A stretch of DNA of 64,000 bases from Komarekiella atlantica HA4396-MV6 (GTDB lineage Bacteria; Cyanobacteriota; Cyanobacteriia; Cyanobacteriales; Nostocaceae): contig JAHHHK010000015.1 in the NCBI GenBank assembly GCA_019359395.1, positions 62,001 to 126,000 of the forward strand, given 5' to 3'. Numbering within the stretch: the first letter of the stretch is position 1; the number at the start of each line of letters is the position of its first letter. A program made the translations under genes and the position numbers. Of this stretch, positions 34,031 to 43,144 are shown piece by piece. Below the pieces are notes generated by a model. The model ran no database searches. It saw only the letters and a program-made list of their open reading frames with translations, and had not been told where the DNA came from.

Positions 34031-34708
34031 ATGTACGTACTAATTGGCGGAGCAGGCTTAGTGGGCTTAAGTTTGGCCCAGAAATTGGTAGAACTAGGGC
34101 ATACAGTTGCTATTATTGACATCGACCCCACCGCTTGCCGCTATGCCCGTGAACAAGTGGGGGCAATGGCTTTTGAAGGCAGTGCTGTAAGTACAGAAGT
34201 TTTGTTAGAAGCTGGGATTCGCAAAGCAGGCTCCTTGGCGGCTGTCCTGAGAAGTGATGCTTTAAACTTGGCAATGGTAACTCTTGCTAAGCACTACGGT
34301 GTTCCCCATGTTTTGAGTCGGATGCGCCACCCTGATTTTGCCGAACCTCTGCGGATAGCTGGAGCCAACCATATTATCAGTACCGTTGAACTAGCAGTTT
34401 CAACAATGGTAAATTCCATTGAGTATCCTCAAGTAGAATCAATGATGCATTTTGAGCAGGGGCAGATTGAGGTACTAAAACTTTCCATCCCAAACAATTG
34501 TTATGTTGTTGGTCGTAGCGTTGCCGAAATCGCTCAGGATTATCGGTTTCCGACTGGCTCTCTAATTATTGGCTATCAACCCCATCCTCACGAGGATTTG
34601 ATGATTCCTAACGGTAGTACAGTACTAGAACCTGATTCAACTGTGCTGATTGTGACCAAACCTGGTTCATTACATCAAGTTATTGATTTTATCGAAGGTT
34701 GTAAATAG
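34031..34708 (+). CDS. TrkA-type NAD(H)-binding K+ transport regulator
   Basis: A 225-aa RCK protein. Residues 1-~120 are the TrkA-N Rossmann domain (MYVLIGGAGLVGLSLAQKL, HTVAIIDIDPTACRY). Residues ~135-222 are the TrkA-C domain (LKLSIPNNCYVVGRSVAEIA, GSTVLEPDSTVLIVTKPG). Such KtrA/TrkA subunits gate potassium channels or transporters in response to nucleotides. No membrane subunit is adjacent. A DUF3124 lipoprotein starts 3 nt after the stop. Confidence 0.92.
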   Translation: MYVLIGGAGLVGLSLAQKLVELGHTVAIIDIDPTACRYAREQVGAMAFEGSAVSTEVLLEAGIRKAGSLAAVLRSDALNLAMVTLAKHYGVPHVLSRMRHPDFAEPLRIAGANHIISTVELAVSTMVNSIEYPQVESMMHFEQGQIEVLKLSIPNNCYVVGRSVAEIAQDYRFPTGSLIIGYQPHPHEDLMIPNGSTVLEPDSTVLIVTKPGSLHQVIDFIEGCK

Positions 34709-34710
34709 TT

Positions 34711-35253
34711 TTGAAGCTGCATCCACATTTTTATTTAGCGATCGCTATTATTGCTCTTGCGTCTTGTAAGTCAACCGAAGTTACATCACCAAAACCCAAT
34801 ACTACTGAGTCAACTCCATCTCAAAAGGTAGTAACTCTCGATAAAAATTTCAAGATAGCAATGGGTCAAACTATCTATGTTCCCGTCTATTCTCATATTT
34901 ATCATCACAATCGGCAGGAGGTTTTCAATTTAGCGGTTACGCTCAGTATTCGCAACACAGATTTGACCAATCCGATGATTGTTACTTCTGTGCGCTACTA
35001 TGACTCAAATGGTAAATTAGTCAAGCAATATTTGGAGCGCCCGATTCAACTTGATGCACTAGCTTCTACAGATTTTTTTGTAAATAGAAATGACACTAGT
35101 GGTGGTTTGGGCGCAAATTTCATTGTAGAGTGGGTAGCTCAAACAGAAATCTCTGAGCCGATAGTAGAGGCAATCATGATTGGTACTGACTTTCAACAAG
35201 GAATTTCTTTTATCAGTCCTAGTAGGGTAATTAAAAATCAGACTAGTAATTAG
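34711..35253 (+). CDS. DUF3124 lipoprotein
   Basis: A 180-aa predicted lipoprotein with a TTG start 2 nt after the TrkA-like stop, so the two genes are coupled. The signal peptide ends in a lipobox (LASC near residue 19). The mature domain (GQTIYVPVYSHIYHHN, FNLAVTLSIRNTD, SVRYYDSNGKLVKQYLERPI, GGLGANFIVEW) is the DUF3124 pattern, a beta-sandwich of unknown function exported to the cell envelope. An ATG at about 34861 would delete the signal peptide, so the TTG is preferred. Confidence 0.85.
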   Translation: MKLHPHFYLAIAIIALASCKSTEVTSPKPNTTESTPSQKVVTLDKNFKIAMGQTIYVPVYSHIYHHNRQEVFNLAVTLSIRNTDLTNPMIVTSVRYYDSNGKLVKQYLERPIQLDALASTDFFVNRNDTSGGLGANFIVEWVAQTEISEPIVEAIMIGTDFQQGISFISPSRVIKNQTSN

Positions 35254-35356
35254 CGATCGCTTTCACCATAACTGTCTTAGAAAGCTCATTTCTCATTTGC
35301 ACAGAACTTATTTACAAGATTTGTATTACTCCTAAATCTCTACCTGTAAACAAAAT

Positions 35357-36910
35357 TTAATCATCATCAAGTTGAAGCAATTGTTCATCAATAGCTTGTA
35401 TCCGCCCTCGCACAATTTCTTCTGAGAGAATTCGCTTCCGCATTGCCTCATTGAGCGCTCCTTTTTCTGCCAGTAGTAAACGGCGGCGAACAGCGTCAAG
35501 TTTACTAAGATCACCATTTTTAGCTTCTAACTCCTCTGGGCGGCGATTATAAAATTCCCGCAGTGCCTTTTCTGCTCCGGCAATTCGCACCTGATAAGCT
35601 GAACGCATCTCTTCATAGACGGCTTTTGGTAAAACCCCTGACTTTAATAGGCTATCTAATTCATCTTGTGCTGCTTTACCCGTCATCAACTGGGCTTGCA
35701 ATTCTTCTACCTGCTGCTGAGCTTCTGAAAATTGAGATAATTTTAAGCGTTTTACTACCCAAGGTAAACTCAAACCCTGTCCTACTAACGACACCAGCAC
35801 ACTGCCAAAAACTAAAGCGATGAGGACTTCTCGCCCTGGTAGTGTGGTAGGTAAGCTCAACGCCAAAGCCATTGAGAGTGAACCTTTGATGTTGCCTAAA
35901 AACAGTAAATGTTGCCAGCGTAGCGGGATTGGGCGGTCAAACCAACGCACCCCAGCAAGCAACGGATAGACTGTAAGAACTCGCCCTACTTGATAAGCCA
36001 AAACTGCAAGCGCAATTGCAGGTAAAGTTCTCCAAAGCGTTATCAAATCTATTTCTACACCAATTAACAAAAAAATAAAGGTGTTGACGGTAAAACTGGC
36101 ATATTCCCAGAAACTTAATAAGGTGATGCGACTAGAAGCAGAAGTATTACGAGAAAGCCCAAAATTCCCGAAAATTAATCCAGCTATAACTACAGCCACA
36201 GCACCAGATACACCGAGAAATTGTCCTACCTGAAAAGTTCCTAATGCAACTGCGACTGTCAGTAGGAGACTGCTAAGAGGATCATCTAAACGGGCAAACA
36301 CAGGTATGCTTAAGTAGCCTAAGACTAACCCAACAAGGCAACCACCCAGAGAGATAAATAGCAGTTGTTGGATTCCCTCTATAAATGTGAGTGAACCTGT
36401 TGAATATACTTGCAAAATCAGGTTGAATGAAACCAGGGCGGCGGCATCGTTGAATAGGGTTTCTCCTTCAACAATGGTAGAAAGCCGAGAGGGTACTGGT
36501 ATCTCTTTAAAGACGGCAATCATTGAAACTGTATCAGTATTTGCCAGAATTATGCCGACAAATAAGGCAGGTATCCAACTCAGTCCCAGCCCCAGCTTCA
36601 ACAAGACGGCAATAATAGCACTGGAAAGCACAGCCCCAGGGCCAGCTAAAAGAGCAATTGGTTTAAAAGTGCTGCGTAGGCGGCTGACGTCTGTATTAAT
36701 GCCAGCTTCAAAGATAAGAATTGGTAGGAAAAGATTCAAAACTAGAGAAGGATCTAAACCAATCGGACGAGACAATAACTCAGTGATTGGTAAACCTGCT
36801 AATACTAAACCCGTGACGTAAGGGATTCGTAATCGTCGGGATAGTAAAGCTACACCTGTAGCAACCAGCAAGAGAATAATTGAAACTTTGACTAATAAAG
36901 TAACATCCAC
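35357..36910 (-). CDS. CPA1-family Na+/H+ antiporter
   Basis: A 517-aa cation/proton antiporter. Residues ~1-385 hold about 12 membrane helices including the ion-binding region IILANTDTVSMIAVFKEI and VEGETLFNDAAALVSF (the ND pair). Residues ~390-517 are a charged cytoplasmic tail rich in helices (QQQVEELQAQLMTGKAAQDEL). It exchanges Na+ for protons across the plasma or thylakoid membrane in pH and salt homeostasis. A second CPA1 gene starts divergently 173 bp away. Confidence 0.92.
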   Translation of the reverse strand: MDVTLLVKVSIILLLVATGVALLSRRLRIPYVTGLVLAGLPITELLSRPIGLDPSLVLNLFLPILIFEAGINTDVSRLRSTFKPIALLAGPGAVLSSAIIAVLLKLGLGLSWIPALFVGIILANTDTVSMIAVFKEIPVPSRLSTIVEGETLFNDAAALVSFNLILQVYSTGSLTFIEGIQQLLFISLGGCLVGLVLGYLSIPVFARLDDPLSSLLLTVAVALGTFQVGQFLGVSGAVAVVIAGLIFGNFGLSRNTSASSRITLLSFWEYASFTVNTFIFLLIGVEIDLITLWRTLPAIALAVLAYQVGRVLTVYPLLAGVRWFDRPIPLRWQHLLFLGNIKGSLSMALALSLPTTLPGREVLIALVFGSVLVSLVGQGLSLPWVVKRLKLSQFSEAQQQVEELQAQLMTGKAAQDELDSLLKSGVLPKAVYEEMRSAYQVRIAGAEKALREFYNRRPEELEAKNGDLSKLDAVRRRLLLAEKGALNEAMRKRILSEEIVRGRIQAIDEQLLQLDDD

Positions 36911-37140
36911 ATGACTTTCTGAAAAGTTATTTTAATACTGATAGATTCTCACCTTAAAGTTGCTAAATTAGCAACTTTAGATTTGCTCTGGCTGCGATCG
37001 CTTGTGTCTAAAATTTTTACCATGTAAGCTCGGTTAGTTGTCAAGTTTTGATTTCTGACTAATTAAATTCTCGTATTGCTCTGGTGTTGTCTGAAAATAG
37101 TCAGATGAAGATGAAGTGCAAAATTACCAGGAATCTCATT

Positions 37141-38712
37141 ATGGTACTTGAATCAGCGCTCGGTGAGGAAGTCATTGCAACCAATCTCAAGCAGTTTCTC
37201 TTAGTACTTTCGGTGTCTTTAAGCGTGGCGACACTACCGCAGGTATTTAGCTGGTTTCGCCAGATTCCCTACACTCTACTATTGGTGATTGTCGGGTTAG
37301 GGCTGGCATTTGTTGATGTCCGTTTGGTAACTCTTTCCCCCGAATTAATTTTGTTCATTTTTTTACCACCACTGTTGTTTGAAGCTGCATGGAATTTGAA
37401 ATGGTCAGAATTGAAACAGGATTTAGTGCCTATTTGCCTGTATGCAGTTCTGGGGGTAGTGATTTCAATTGTAGGGGTGGCGATCGCTCTCAATCAACTA
37501 GCTGGACTCTCGTTAACCACAGCTTTGCTCATTGGTGCTAGCCTGTCTGCCACTGACCCTGTTTCTGTCACCGCTTTGTTTCGTGAATTGGGTGTAGGTA
37601 GCCGTTTAGTCACTCTCATGGAGGGCGAAAGCTTATTCAATGATGGCATGGCGGTGGTTGCTTTCAGTTTTTTGGTAGCGCTGCCTTTAGGAAAAGTCGA
37701 ATTTGGCTTACAGCCAATTTTGGTGCAGCTTTTTACAGTTGTCGGCATTGGTGTAGCGGTGGGAAGTTTGATTGGGTTTGGCATCTCTTACCTCACGCAA
37801 CGCTTTGATTTACCAATGGTGGAACAGTCTTTAACTTTAGTGTCTGCTTACGGCACTTACCTGATTATCGAAGACTTGGGCGGTTCTGGAGTAATTGGAG
37901 TTGTCACCACAGGTCTGATTTTGGGCAACTTTGGCTCTCGTATCGGCATGAATCCCCGTACCCGAATTATTGTCTCAGAGTTTTGGGAATTTTTGGCGTT
38001 TTTTGTTAACTCGATTGTGTTCTTGCTAATTGGTGATCAAATTCGCTTTGCCAGTTTGGGAGAAAACTTGCAAATCATTGCCATAACAGTAGGAGCAATG
38101 ATTTTGATGCGGGCAATTGCTATTTACATTCTCAGCAACTTGAGTGTTAAAATCACCAAATCAGAAATTTCCTTGGCTGACCAAACTATACTGTGGTGGG
38201 GTGGATTACGTGGTTCCGTCGCCATTGCCTTGGCATTAAGTGTACCGACGCTACTAATAGAACGAGAGAAAATCATCGCTACGGTGTTTGGAGTAGTTTT
38301 ATTTACCTTACTTGCACAAGGGTTGACTATCAAACCCTTATTGCAAAAGCTGAATCTTCTGGGCAATGCACCCTTACGTGAGCAGTATTTAGAGTTAGTT
38401 GCCCGTTATGTCGCTCTAGAACGCGTTTTGCAACATCTCCAGACAGATCAGCGTCCGGGCATCGACCCAGAGTTTTACCGTTACCAAGAGCAACTTATCA
38501 AAGGCGAAATTACGGATTTGCAAGAAAAAATTGACAAATTACAGGTTGAGTATCCCAATCTTCGCAGTTTTACAACTGAACAATTCCGAGGAGAACTACT
38601 AGCAATTGAAGCAGATACTTATGCAGAATTTGTCAAATCAGGTCGCTTAAATAAACAACTATCACCCATGCTTCAAGATGTTTTGCAATATGGAGGTGAA
38701 ACAGAGGGGTAA
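37141..38712 (+). CDS. CPA1-family Na+/H+ antiporter (NhaP-like)
   Basis: A 523-aa antiporter. The membrane part (residues ~20-405) has SLSATDPVSVTALFRELGVG and MEGESLFNDGMAVVAFSF, the sodium-binding motif pair. A C-terminal cytoplasmic helical tail follows (RYVALERVLQHLQTDQRPG). The frame is open to a GTG at 37084. The ATG at 37141 (MVLESALGEE) has an AGGA motif 9 nt upstream and fits the family length, so it is chosen. It is divergent from the other CPA1 gene; the shared 230-bp region should carry both promoters. Confidence 0.9.
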   Translation: MVLESALGEEVIATNLKQFLLVLSVSLSVATLPQVFSWFRQIPYTLLLVIVGLGLAFVDVRLVTLSPELILFIFLPPLLFEAAWNLKWSELKQDLVPICLYAVLGVVISIVGVAIALNQLAGLSLTTALLIGASLSATDPVSVTALFRELGVGSRLVTLMEGESLFNDGMAVVAFSFLVALPLGKVEFGLQPILVQLFTVVGIGVAVGSLIGFGISYLTQRFDLPMVEQSLTLVSAYGTYLIIEDLGGSGVIGVVTTGLILGNFGSRIGMNPRTRIIVSEFWEFLAFFVNSIVFLLIGDQIRFASLGENLQIIAITVGAMILMRAIAIYILSNLSVKITKSEISLADQTILWWGGLRGSVAIALALSVPTLLIEREKIIATVFGVVLFTLLAQGLTIKPLLQKLNLLGNAPLREQYLELVARYVALERVLQHLQTDQRPGIDPEFYRYQEQLIKGEITDLQEKIDKLQVEYPNLRSFTTEQFRGELLAIEADTYAEFVKSGRLNKQLSPMLQDVLQYGGETEG

Positions 38713-38735
38713 GTTAATTTGTCATGAGTCATTTG

Positions 38736-39215
38736 TCATTTGTCATTAATTATTCTCTCCTCCTGCCTCCCCTGCCCCCCGCGCTGAGCCGATAACAGGT
38801 GAACAATCTCATTTATAATCTCCTCTGGATTCTCAAGCTTGGTGATGAATCGATCAAAGCCAGCACTCAAAGCCTTGTGACATGATACCTCACGTGTATA
38901 AGAAGTGATGGCGATCGCTGGTAACTGCTGTATGAATCGGCAAGAATGCATCCGAATTTGCCCAATCAACCAATTACCATCATGATGAGGCAACTTTACA
39001 TTACACAACAAAATATCGGGATGAAGCGATTCGACTAAAGCGAGGGCTATTTCTGCATTAACGAAAGCCATCACTTCTGCACCTGCTGCTTCCAGAATGA
39101 ACATGAGTAAGTCTGCAATGTCTGGCTCATCTTCCACCAGCATGATCCTGATTCCAGTAAGGTGCTGAAGCAAATTTGTCTTACTTTCTTGATCGCTGGT
39201 TTGATTTGTCGTCAT
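38736..39215 (-). CDS. Single-domain response regulator with Asp-to-Asn change
   Basis: A 159-aa stand-alone receiver. The acidic pocket (MLVEDEPD), the Thr/Ser (IAITSYT) and the Lys (FITKLEN) are present. The phosphoacceptor position after beta-3 reads DILLCNVKLPHHDG, where Asn replaces the expected Asp. The protein therefore should not be phosphorylated in the normal way, and may act as a constitutive or pseudo-receiver. No histidine kinase is adjacent. Confidence 0.87.
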   Translation of the reverse strand: MTTNQTSDQESKTNLLQHLTGIRIMLVEDEPDIADLLMFILEAAGAEVMAFVNAEIALALVESLHPDILLCNVKLPHHDGNWLIGQIRMHSCRFIQQLPAIAITSYTREVSCHKALSAGFDRFITKLENPEEIINEIVHLLSAQRGGQGRQEERIINDK

Positions 39216-39628
39216 GCTGTTCTTTCGTCAGTTGATATACTTTGTTTCTTCTATTGCAACGCATAAAACAAAATAAATATTCTCTCTAAATAGACACATT
39301 TAGATAAAAAAGCATTATCAATATGAATAAATTTATTTATGGAGCAATATTGACCGCTCGATTAAATGAGCGATCGCACTTACAGTTAATACCAAAATAG
39401 ATAGTAATAACCAATTTAGCAATTAGCATTCGCTGCAATGCTAGTGATTTTTTGAGTAGTTTATTGCAATTTACATAATATTACTCTTTCGGAATAGAAT
39501 CCCATGTATCTTCTGGAAGAAGACACAATATAAAAGATAAAGCTAATCTGTATACACAATAACAAAACGACTTCTAAGTTTCAACCCAAGCTTTGAAATC
39601 GGTTTTGTAAAAAATAAGGAGAAGCAAA
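39216..39628. other. Intergenic region before csbD-like gene
   Basis: AT-rich, divergent between the receiver gene and the CsbD-like gene. It has a single HIP1-like GCGATCGC near 39380. No ORF or repeat array was seen. The promoter of the stress gene is expected here. Confidence 0.5.
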
Positions 39629-39811
39629 ATGAGTATAGAAGATAGAGCAAAAGCTGTTGCTAAAAACGTTGAAGGCAAAGCTCAAGAAGCATTAGGAAAT
39701 ATTACTGGCGATCCTGAAGATAAAGCTGAAGGAAAAGCTAAGCAGGCTGAAAGCCAAGTACGTCATGGTGTAGAAGACGTTAAAGATCAAGTTAAGAAGA
39801 ATATTGACTAG
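39629..39811 (+). CDS. CsbD-family stress protein
   Basis: A 60-aa charged helical protein (EDRAKAVAKNVEGKAQEALG, ITGDPEDKAEGKAKQAESQ). It matches the CsbD family of small general-stress proteins in length and pattern. An AAGGAGAAG ribosome-binding site lies 7 nt before ATG. Such genes respond to osmotic, desiccation or nutrient stress; the molecular role is unclear. A strong hairpin follows the stop. Confidence 0.92.
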   Translation: MSIEDRAKAVAKNVEGKAQEALGNITGDPEDKAEGKAKQAESQVRHGVEDVKDQVKKNID

Positions 39812-40222
39812 TAAAATTTGAATTTTCCTAGCATTCTCTACATAGAATGCGGTTAAAAGGTAGACAACCGTTGTAAAATCGACCCCTTTATTGGACTTAA
39901 TTGGACTGTAAAAGGGGTTGATTTTGTAAATCAATGACCAAATAATTCGTAATACTCGCCATTTGCGTAGCGTCTGTCTACGACACGCTATGCGAACGTA
40001 GAAAAAGCGAGAACCAAGCTATGTAATGAACTACGCCCTGCGACGCTAATGTAATTCGTAAATCAAGAAAGTGCAAAGTAAGCACTGATTACAAATACAA
40101 ATTATCTAAACCCTTTGGCATAGCTACGCTTAAAGGGCAGCGCGGCGTAGTCTATTATCAATTACGAATTATGACTGTTCTGAAAAACGTAAAGATCTGT
40201 ACCAAGTGGGAGTAAAAATGTT
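39812..40222. other. Intergenic region with terminator and repeats
   Basis: After the csbD terminator lie scattered repeats of the types AATTCGTAATACTCGCC and GCGTAGCGTCTGTCTACGAC (39940-40060). AATTACGAATTATGA-type sequence follows before the PRC-barrel gene. No gene seen. Confidence 0.55.
39875..39925 (+). terminator. Hairpin terminator after the CsbD gene
   Basis: Arms AAAATCGACCCCTTT (39875-39889) and AAAGGGGTTGATTTT (39911-39925) pair over 15 bp with one G-U. The loop is 21 nt. The 3' end is T-rich (ATTTTGT). The A-rich 5' arm would make it function on the other strand too. Confidence 0.7.
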
Positions 40223-41068
40223 ATGGCTCTTGTAAAAATCGCAGACTTCGATCCCAACTATCATGAAAATTTTAATGAAAATGATATCAAGGGAATGGAT
40301 ATCTATACAGATAACAATGAGAAGATTGGTACAGTCAGTGATGTTTTAGTAGATGAAGAAGGTCTTTTTCGATATTTTGTCGTTGATTTGGGCTTCTGGA
40401 TTTTTGGCAAAAAAGTATTATTACCAGTTGGACGTTCCCGGCTTGACCATAACTCTGACCGCATCTACGCTGTGGGGATGACTAAAGAGCAAGCGGAAAA
40501 TCTACCTGAGTTTAACGAACACCAAGAGGTTGATCGTGACTATGAAGAACGGGTAAGGCAAGTATATCGCCCAACATTTCTAGATGCAACATCTTCGACT
40601 GCTAACACTTACGATCTCGATACTTACAACTACCAACAAGAGCCGTCTTTGTACGATCTCAATGACCAAGATCATCAAACTTTCAAACTGTATCAAGAAC
40701 GGTTGATTGCAAGTAAAACTCGTACTAAAACAGGAGAAGTAGCGATTGGTAAGCGGATTGAAACTGAAACTGCACGGGTTTCAGTACCAATCGAAAAAGA
40801 ACGAGTTGTGATTGAACGAGTGACTCCAGTAGATGCTGGAAAAGCGGTTGCGCCTGGTAGTGTTAACTTCGGCGAAGGTGAGGTAGCACGCATAGAAGTT
40901 TATGAGGAGACAGCTGACATTCACAAAGAAGCATTTGTGCATGAAGAAGTCAGAATCAAGAAAGTGGTAGAGCAAGAAATGGTTGAAACGCAAGAAACGC
41001 TTCGTCGAGAAGAGTTAGATGTTGAGACGGATGGGCTTCCTGTTGTAGAAGGCTCAGATCAGATTTGA
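40223..41068 (+). CDS. PRC-barrel plus DUF2382 stress protein
   Basis: A 281-aa protein. Residues ~20-90 are a PRC-barrel (GMDIYTDNNEKIGTVSDVLV, FWIFGKKVLLPVGRSRLD). Residues ~150-270 are DUF2382 (LYQERLIASKTRTKTGEVAI, VSVPIEKERVVIERVT, VRIKKVVEQEMVETQETLRR). This domain pair is typical of cyanobacterial and actinobacterial proteins linked to stress. The PRC-barrel may bind RNA or protein. An ATG 6 nt upstream is an alternative start. It converges on glycerate kinase. Confidence 0.88.
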   Translation: MALVKIADFDPNYHENFNENDIKGMDIYTDNNEKIGTVSDVLVDEEGLFRYFVVDLGFWIFGKKVLLPVGRSRLDHNSDRIYAVGMTKEQAENLPEFNEHQEVDRDYEERVRQVYRPTFLDATSSTANTYDLDTYNYQQEPSLYDLNDQDHQTFKLYQERLIASKTRTKTGEVAIGKRIETETARVSVPIEKERVVIERVTPVDAGKAVAPGSVNFGEGEVARIEVYEETADIHKEAFVHEEVRIKKVVEQEMVETQETLRREELDVETDGLPVVEGSDQI

Positions 41069-41073
41069 TGGCT

Positions 41074-41106
41074 CAGTAGGGATGTTGCAATGCAACGTCC
41101 CTACTG
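41074..41106. repeat. 33-bp palindrome, TTGCAATGCAA family
   Basis: Left arm CAGTAGGGATGTTGCA (41074-41089), right arm TGCAACGTCCCTACTG (41091-41106), one mismatch. It lies between two convergent genes and covers the last codons of glycerate kinase, so it may terminate both. A sister copy lies at 60988-61016. Confidence 0.85.
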
Positions 41107-42144
41107 TATTGCGCCATAAACTGCACCAAAACTATGATCAGCTTGAATCTCAATAACTAAATCCACCGCCGTGGGATCTTCTAGCAAAGGCTTGATGAAT
41201 AATTCTGGGTGAAGCGATCGCCAAAAATAGTTGACAAATTGCTCTATCTCTGCATCAGACATTCCCGATTTACCAGCAGCAATCATCTGTTGTTCCGCCT
41301 GTTTACGCCACTCCAAGGAACAGCGGTAATCGGTTGGATATAGCAAAATTAAGCTGTCTAATCGCGCCCACAGTGGAAGATAATCGTGGAGGCGGTAATT
41401 CATATCACGAGCAAATGTTCTATCTTCATCTGTGATAATTGGTGGCGGTGCAGTATCAAATAAATCTGCGTTAATTGGTTGCACACCCACAAACCAACCT
41501 TCAAACAGTACAATATCTACACCTGTGATCATTTCTGGAGTAATGCGATCGCCAGCACCTCCATAGGCAGATTTATCAAAACGGGGAACCATAACTGGAC
41601 TTTGCCATTGACGAATCTGATCTAGTAAATTTAAGCCTAAGTCTATATCATGGGTTCCTGGTGGCCCCCGCCAAATCAAGCGGGGATCTTGCTGTATTAA
41701 GGCTAGGCGATCGCTATAAGTTTTGTACAAGTCATCCAACGATAAACTCAAAGTCCGGTATCCCAACTGCTGAAGAATCAAGGTGAGAACCGTAGACATT
41801 GTGGTTTTACCTGTACCTTGTGCTCCCAAAATCCCCTGAATTAGAGGTCGTTCCAACTGTTGGCGATGCGATGCTAGTTTGATTCCTAAAGGTAGCCACA
41901 AGTCCCACAACACCTGTAACATTTCCTGTGGTTGCATTCGCAGAGTATGGCAGAATTCGCTAAAAGCTGGCAACACGGATTTTATTAAATGCGATCGCAC
42001 TTGGATAACTTCATCCACATTTTCTAATGTGATCCCAAAAGCTTTTGCTCTTAACTCATCTGTCAGCGCTGCTTTTCGTGCTTCCTGCTGCCAATTTTCT
42101 TCTAGTTCTGTTCCAAGCAAAATCTCTTCAAACCACGACTTCAT
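41101..42144 (-). CDS. D-glycerate 3-kinase (GLYK-like)
   Basis: A 347-aa P-loop kinase of the plant-type/cyanobacterial glycerate kinase family. It phosphorylates D-glycerate to 3-phosphoglycerate in the last step of photorespiratory recycling. The P-loop is GILGAQGTGKTTMSTVL near residue 107. The next blocks are LSLSLDDLYKTYSDRL, IWRGPPGTHDIDLG, VPRFDKSAYGGAGDR and DIVLFEGWFVGVQP, all typical of this family rather than the bacterial GlxK type. The stop codon lies inside a palindromic repeat. Confidence 0.88.
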   Translation of the reverse strand: MKSWFEEILLGTELEENWQQEARKAALTDELRAKAFGITLENVDEVIQVRSHLIKSVLPAFSEFCHTLRMQPQEMLQVLWDLWLPLGIKLASHRQQLERPLIQGILGAQGTGKTTMSTVLTLILQQLGYRTLSLSLDDLYKTYSDRLALIQQDPRLIWRGPPGTHDIDLGLNLLDQIRQWQSPVMVPRFDKSAYGGAGDRITPEMITGVDIVLFEGWFVGVQPINADLFDTAPPPIITDEDRTFARDMNYRLHDYLPLWARLDSLILLYPTDYRCSLEWRKQAEQQMIAAGKSGMSDAEIEQFVNYFWRSLHPELFIKPLLEDPTAVDLVIEIQADHSFGAVYGAIQ

Positions 42145-42190
42145 AGTCTCCCCCTACCTTCCCTTGTCTTTCCTGCTCCTCCTTTTCTTC

Positions 42191-42523
42191 TCATGATCCC
42201 AGCTTAAAGGCTTCAAGAAACAGGCTGTAGATGAAACCAACTTTTAGGAAATTGAGTGAGTCTACCCAAAGCGATCGTCTAGACAAAAAGCCTTGACTAT
42301 AAAATATCCTGCTAGCAAATTCTGTCAACACTACTAAAAACGCAGCCACTACAATGTCTAAGAAACCCCTCTGACCGGCTGTAGTGGAAACTGCGTTTCC
42401 TACAAAAAAACCGAATAAAAAACTAATGATTAGCAGCGATAGTCGCCGCCAAGGATTCAAAAACCATTGCCCCAAACGGCTAGCAATGGCATCAAAAAGG
42501 TTGTTGAGACGAGTGTTTTGCAT
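42191..42523 (-). CDS. Ycf20-like (DUF565) membrane protein
   Basis: A 110-aa protein of the Ycf20/DUF565 family. It begins MQNTRLNNLFDAIASRLGQW and has two hydrophobic segments (RLSLLIISFLFGFFVGNAVS and FLDIVVAAFLVVLTEFASRI). A final amphipathic stretch follows. Members are found in cyanobacteria and plastids; algal relatives have been linked to photoprotection, but the biochemical role is not known. It lies 46 bp upstream of glycerate kinase on the same strand, so the two may be cotranscribed. Confidence 0.85.
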   Translation of the reverse strand: MQNTRLNNLFDAIASRLGQWFLNPWRRLSLLIISFLFGFFVGNAVSTTAGQRGFLDIVVAAFLVVLTEFASRIFYSQGFLSRRSLWVDSLNFLKVGFIYSLFLEAFKLGS

Positions 42524-43144
42524 CAGTGAGACTTCCGGGCAAGGATCATTGGGGATTGGGGACTCAGACGCTCGTACCTTGTTACCGCTCCGCGACCAGT
42601 TGAAATATTTCTATATTAAGGATATTGGTTCTAGCATAAGCTTCTTTGTTAGTATGTGAATATGTACTGGTTTTCCAGTGTCCAAAAAAGTTTACACATC
42701 TTATTATTTTCAGGGGAGTATAGATCCTCGAAAGGTAGTTGGCCGTCTTGTAGTATCTCACAGCTTAGGAGAGTTATCTATGAGGTTTGCCAGAGAAAGC
42801 CTTGTTGTTATGAGCTACGCCCCACCGTAGGCGATCGCTAGCGGTATAACTGAAATTCTGATTTTTCTACAAAAGAATTCGCTGACTCTGTGTCAAATTT
42901 TATTTTCTGATTCTAAGTCTACGGTTAATACATAAACCAATGGATGTCTACATCCCTTTTGGGACAAGCATCAAAAAAATTATTTCCATCAAAGGTTTTC
43001 TAATAAAGATGATATTTATGATACATTTGATAGCTGAATTTCAAGAGAATCTATAATAGGCTACTTTCTTTGATTAGCTTTTGTGATAATAGGCTACCAT
43101 TTGGTCAAGCCTAAACAAAATACTTATTTTTAAAGACTATCAAT
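42524..43144. other. 621-bp intergenic region without supported genes
   Basis: AT-rich sequence with a HIP1-like GCGATCGC near 42830. A 61-codon plus-strand frame (42656-42841) has no RBS or recognisable pattern and is not called. Promoters of the Ycf20-like and lipoprotein genes must lie here. Confidence 0.5.

Noticed and set aside
42656-42841. 61-codon ORF
   Set aside because: No RBS, atypical composition and no pattern.
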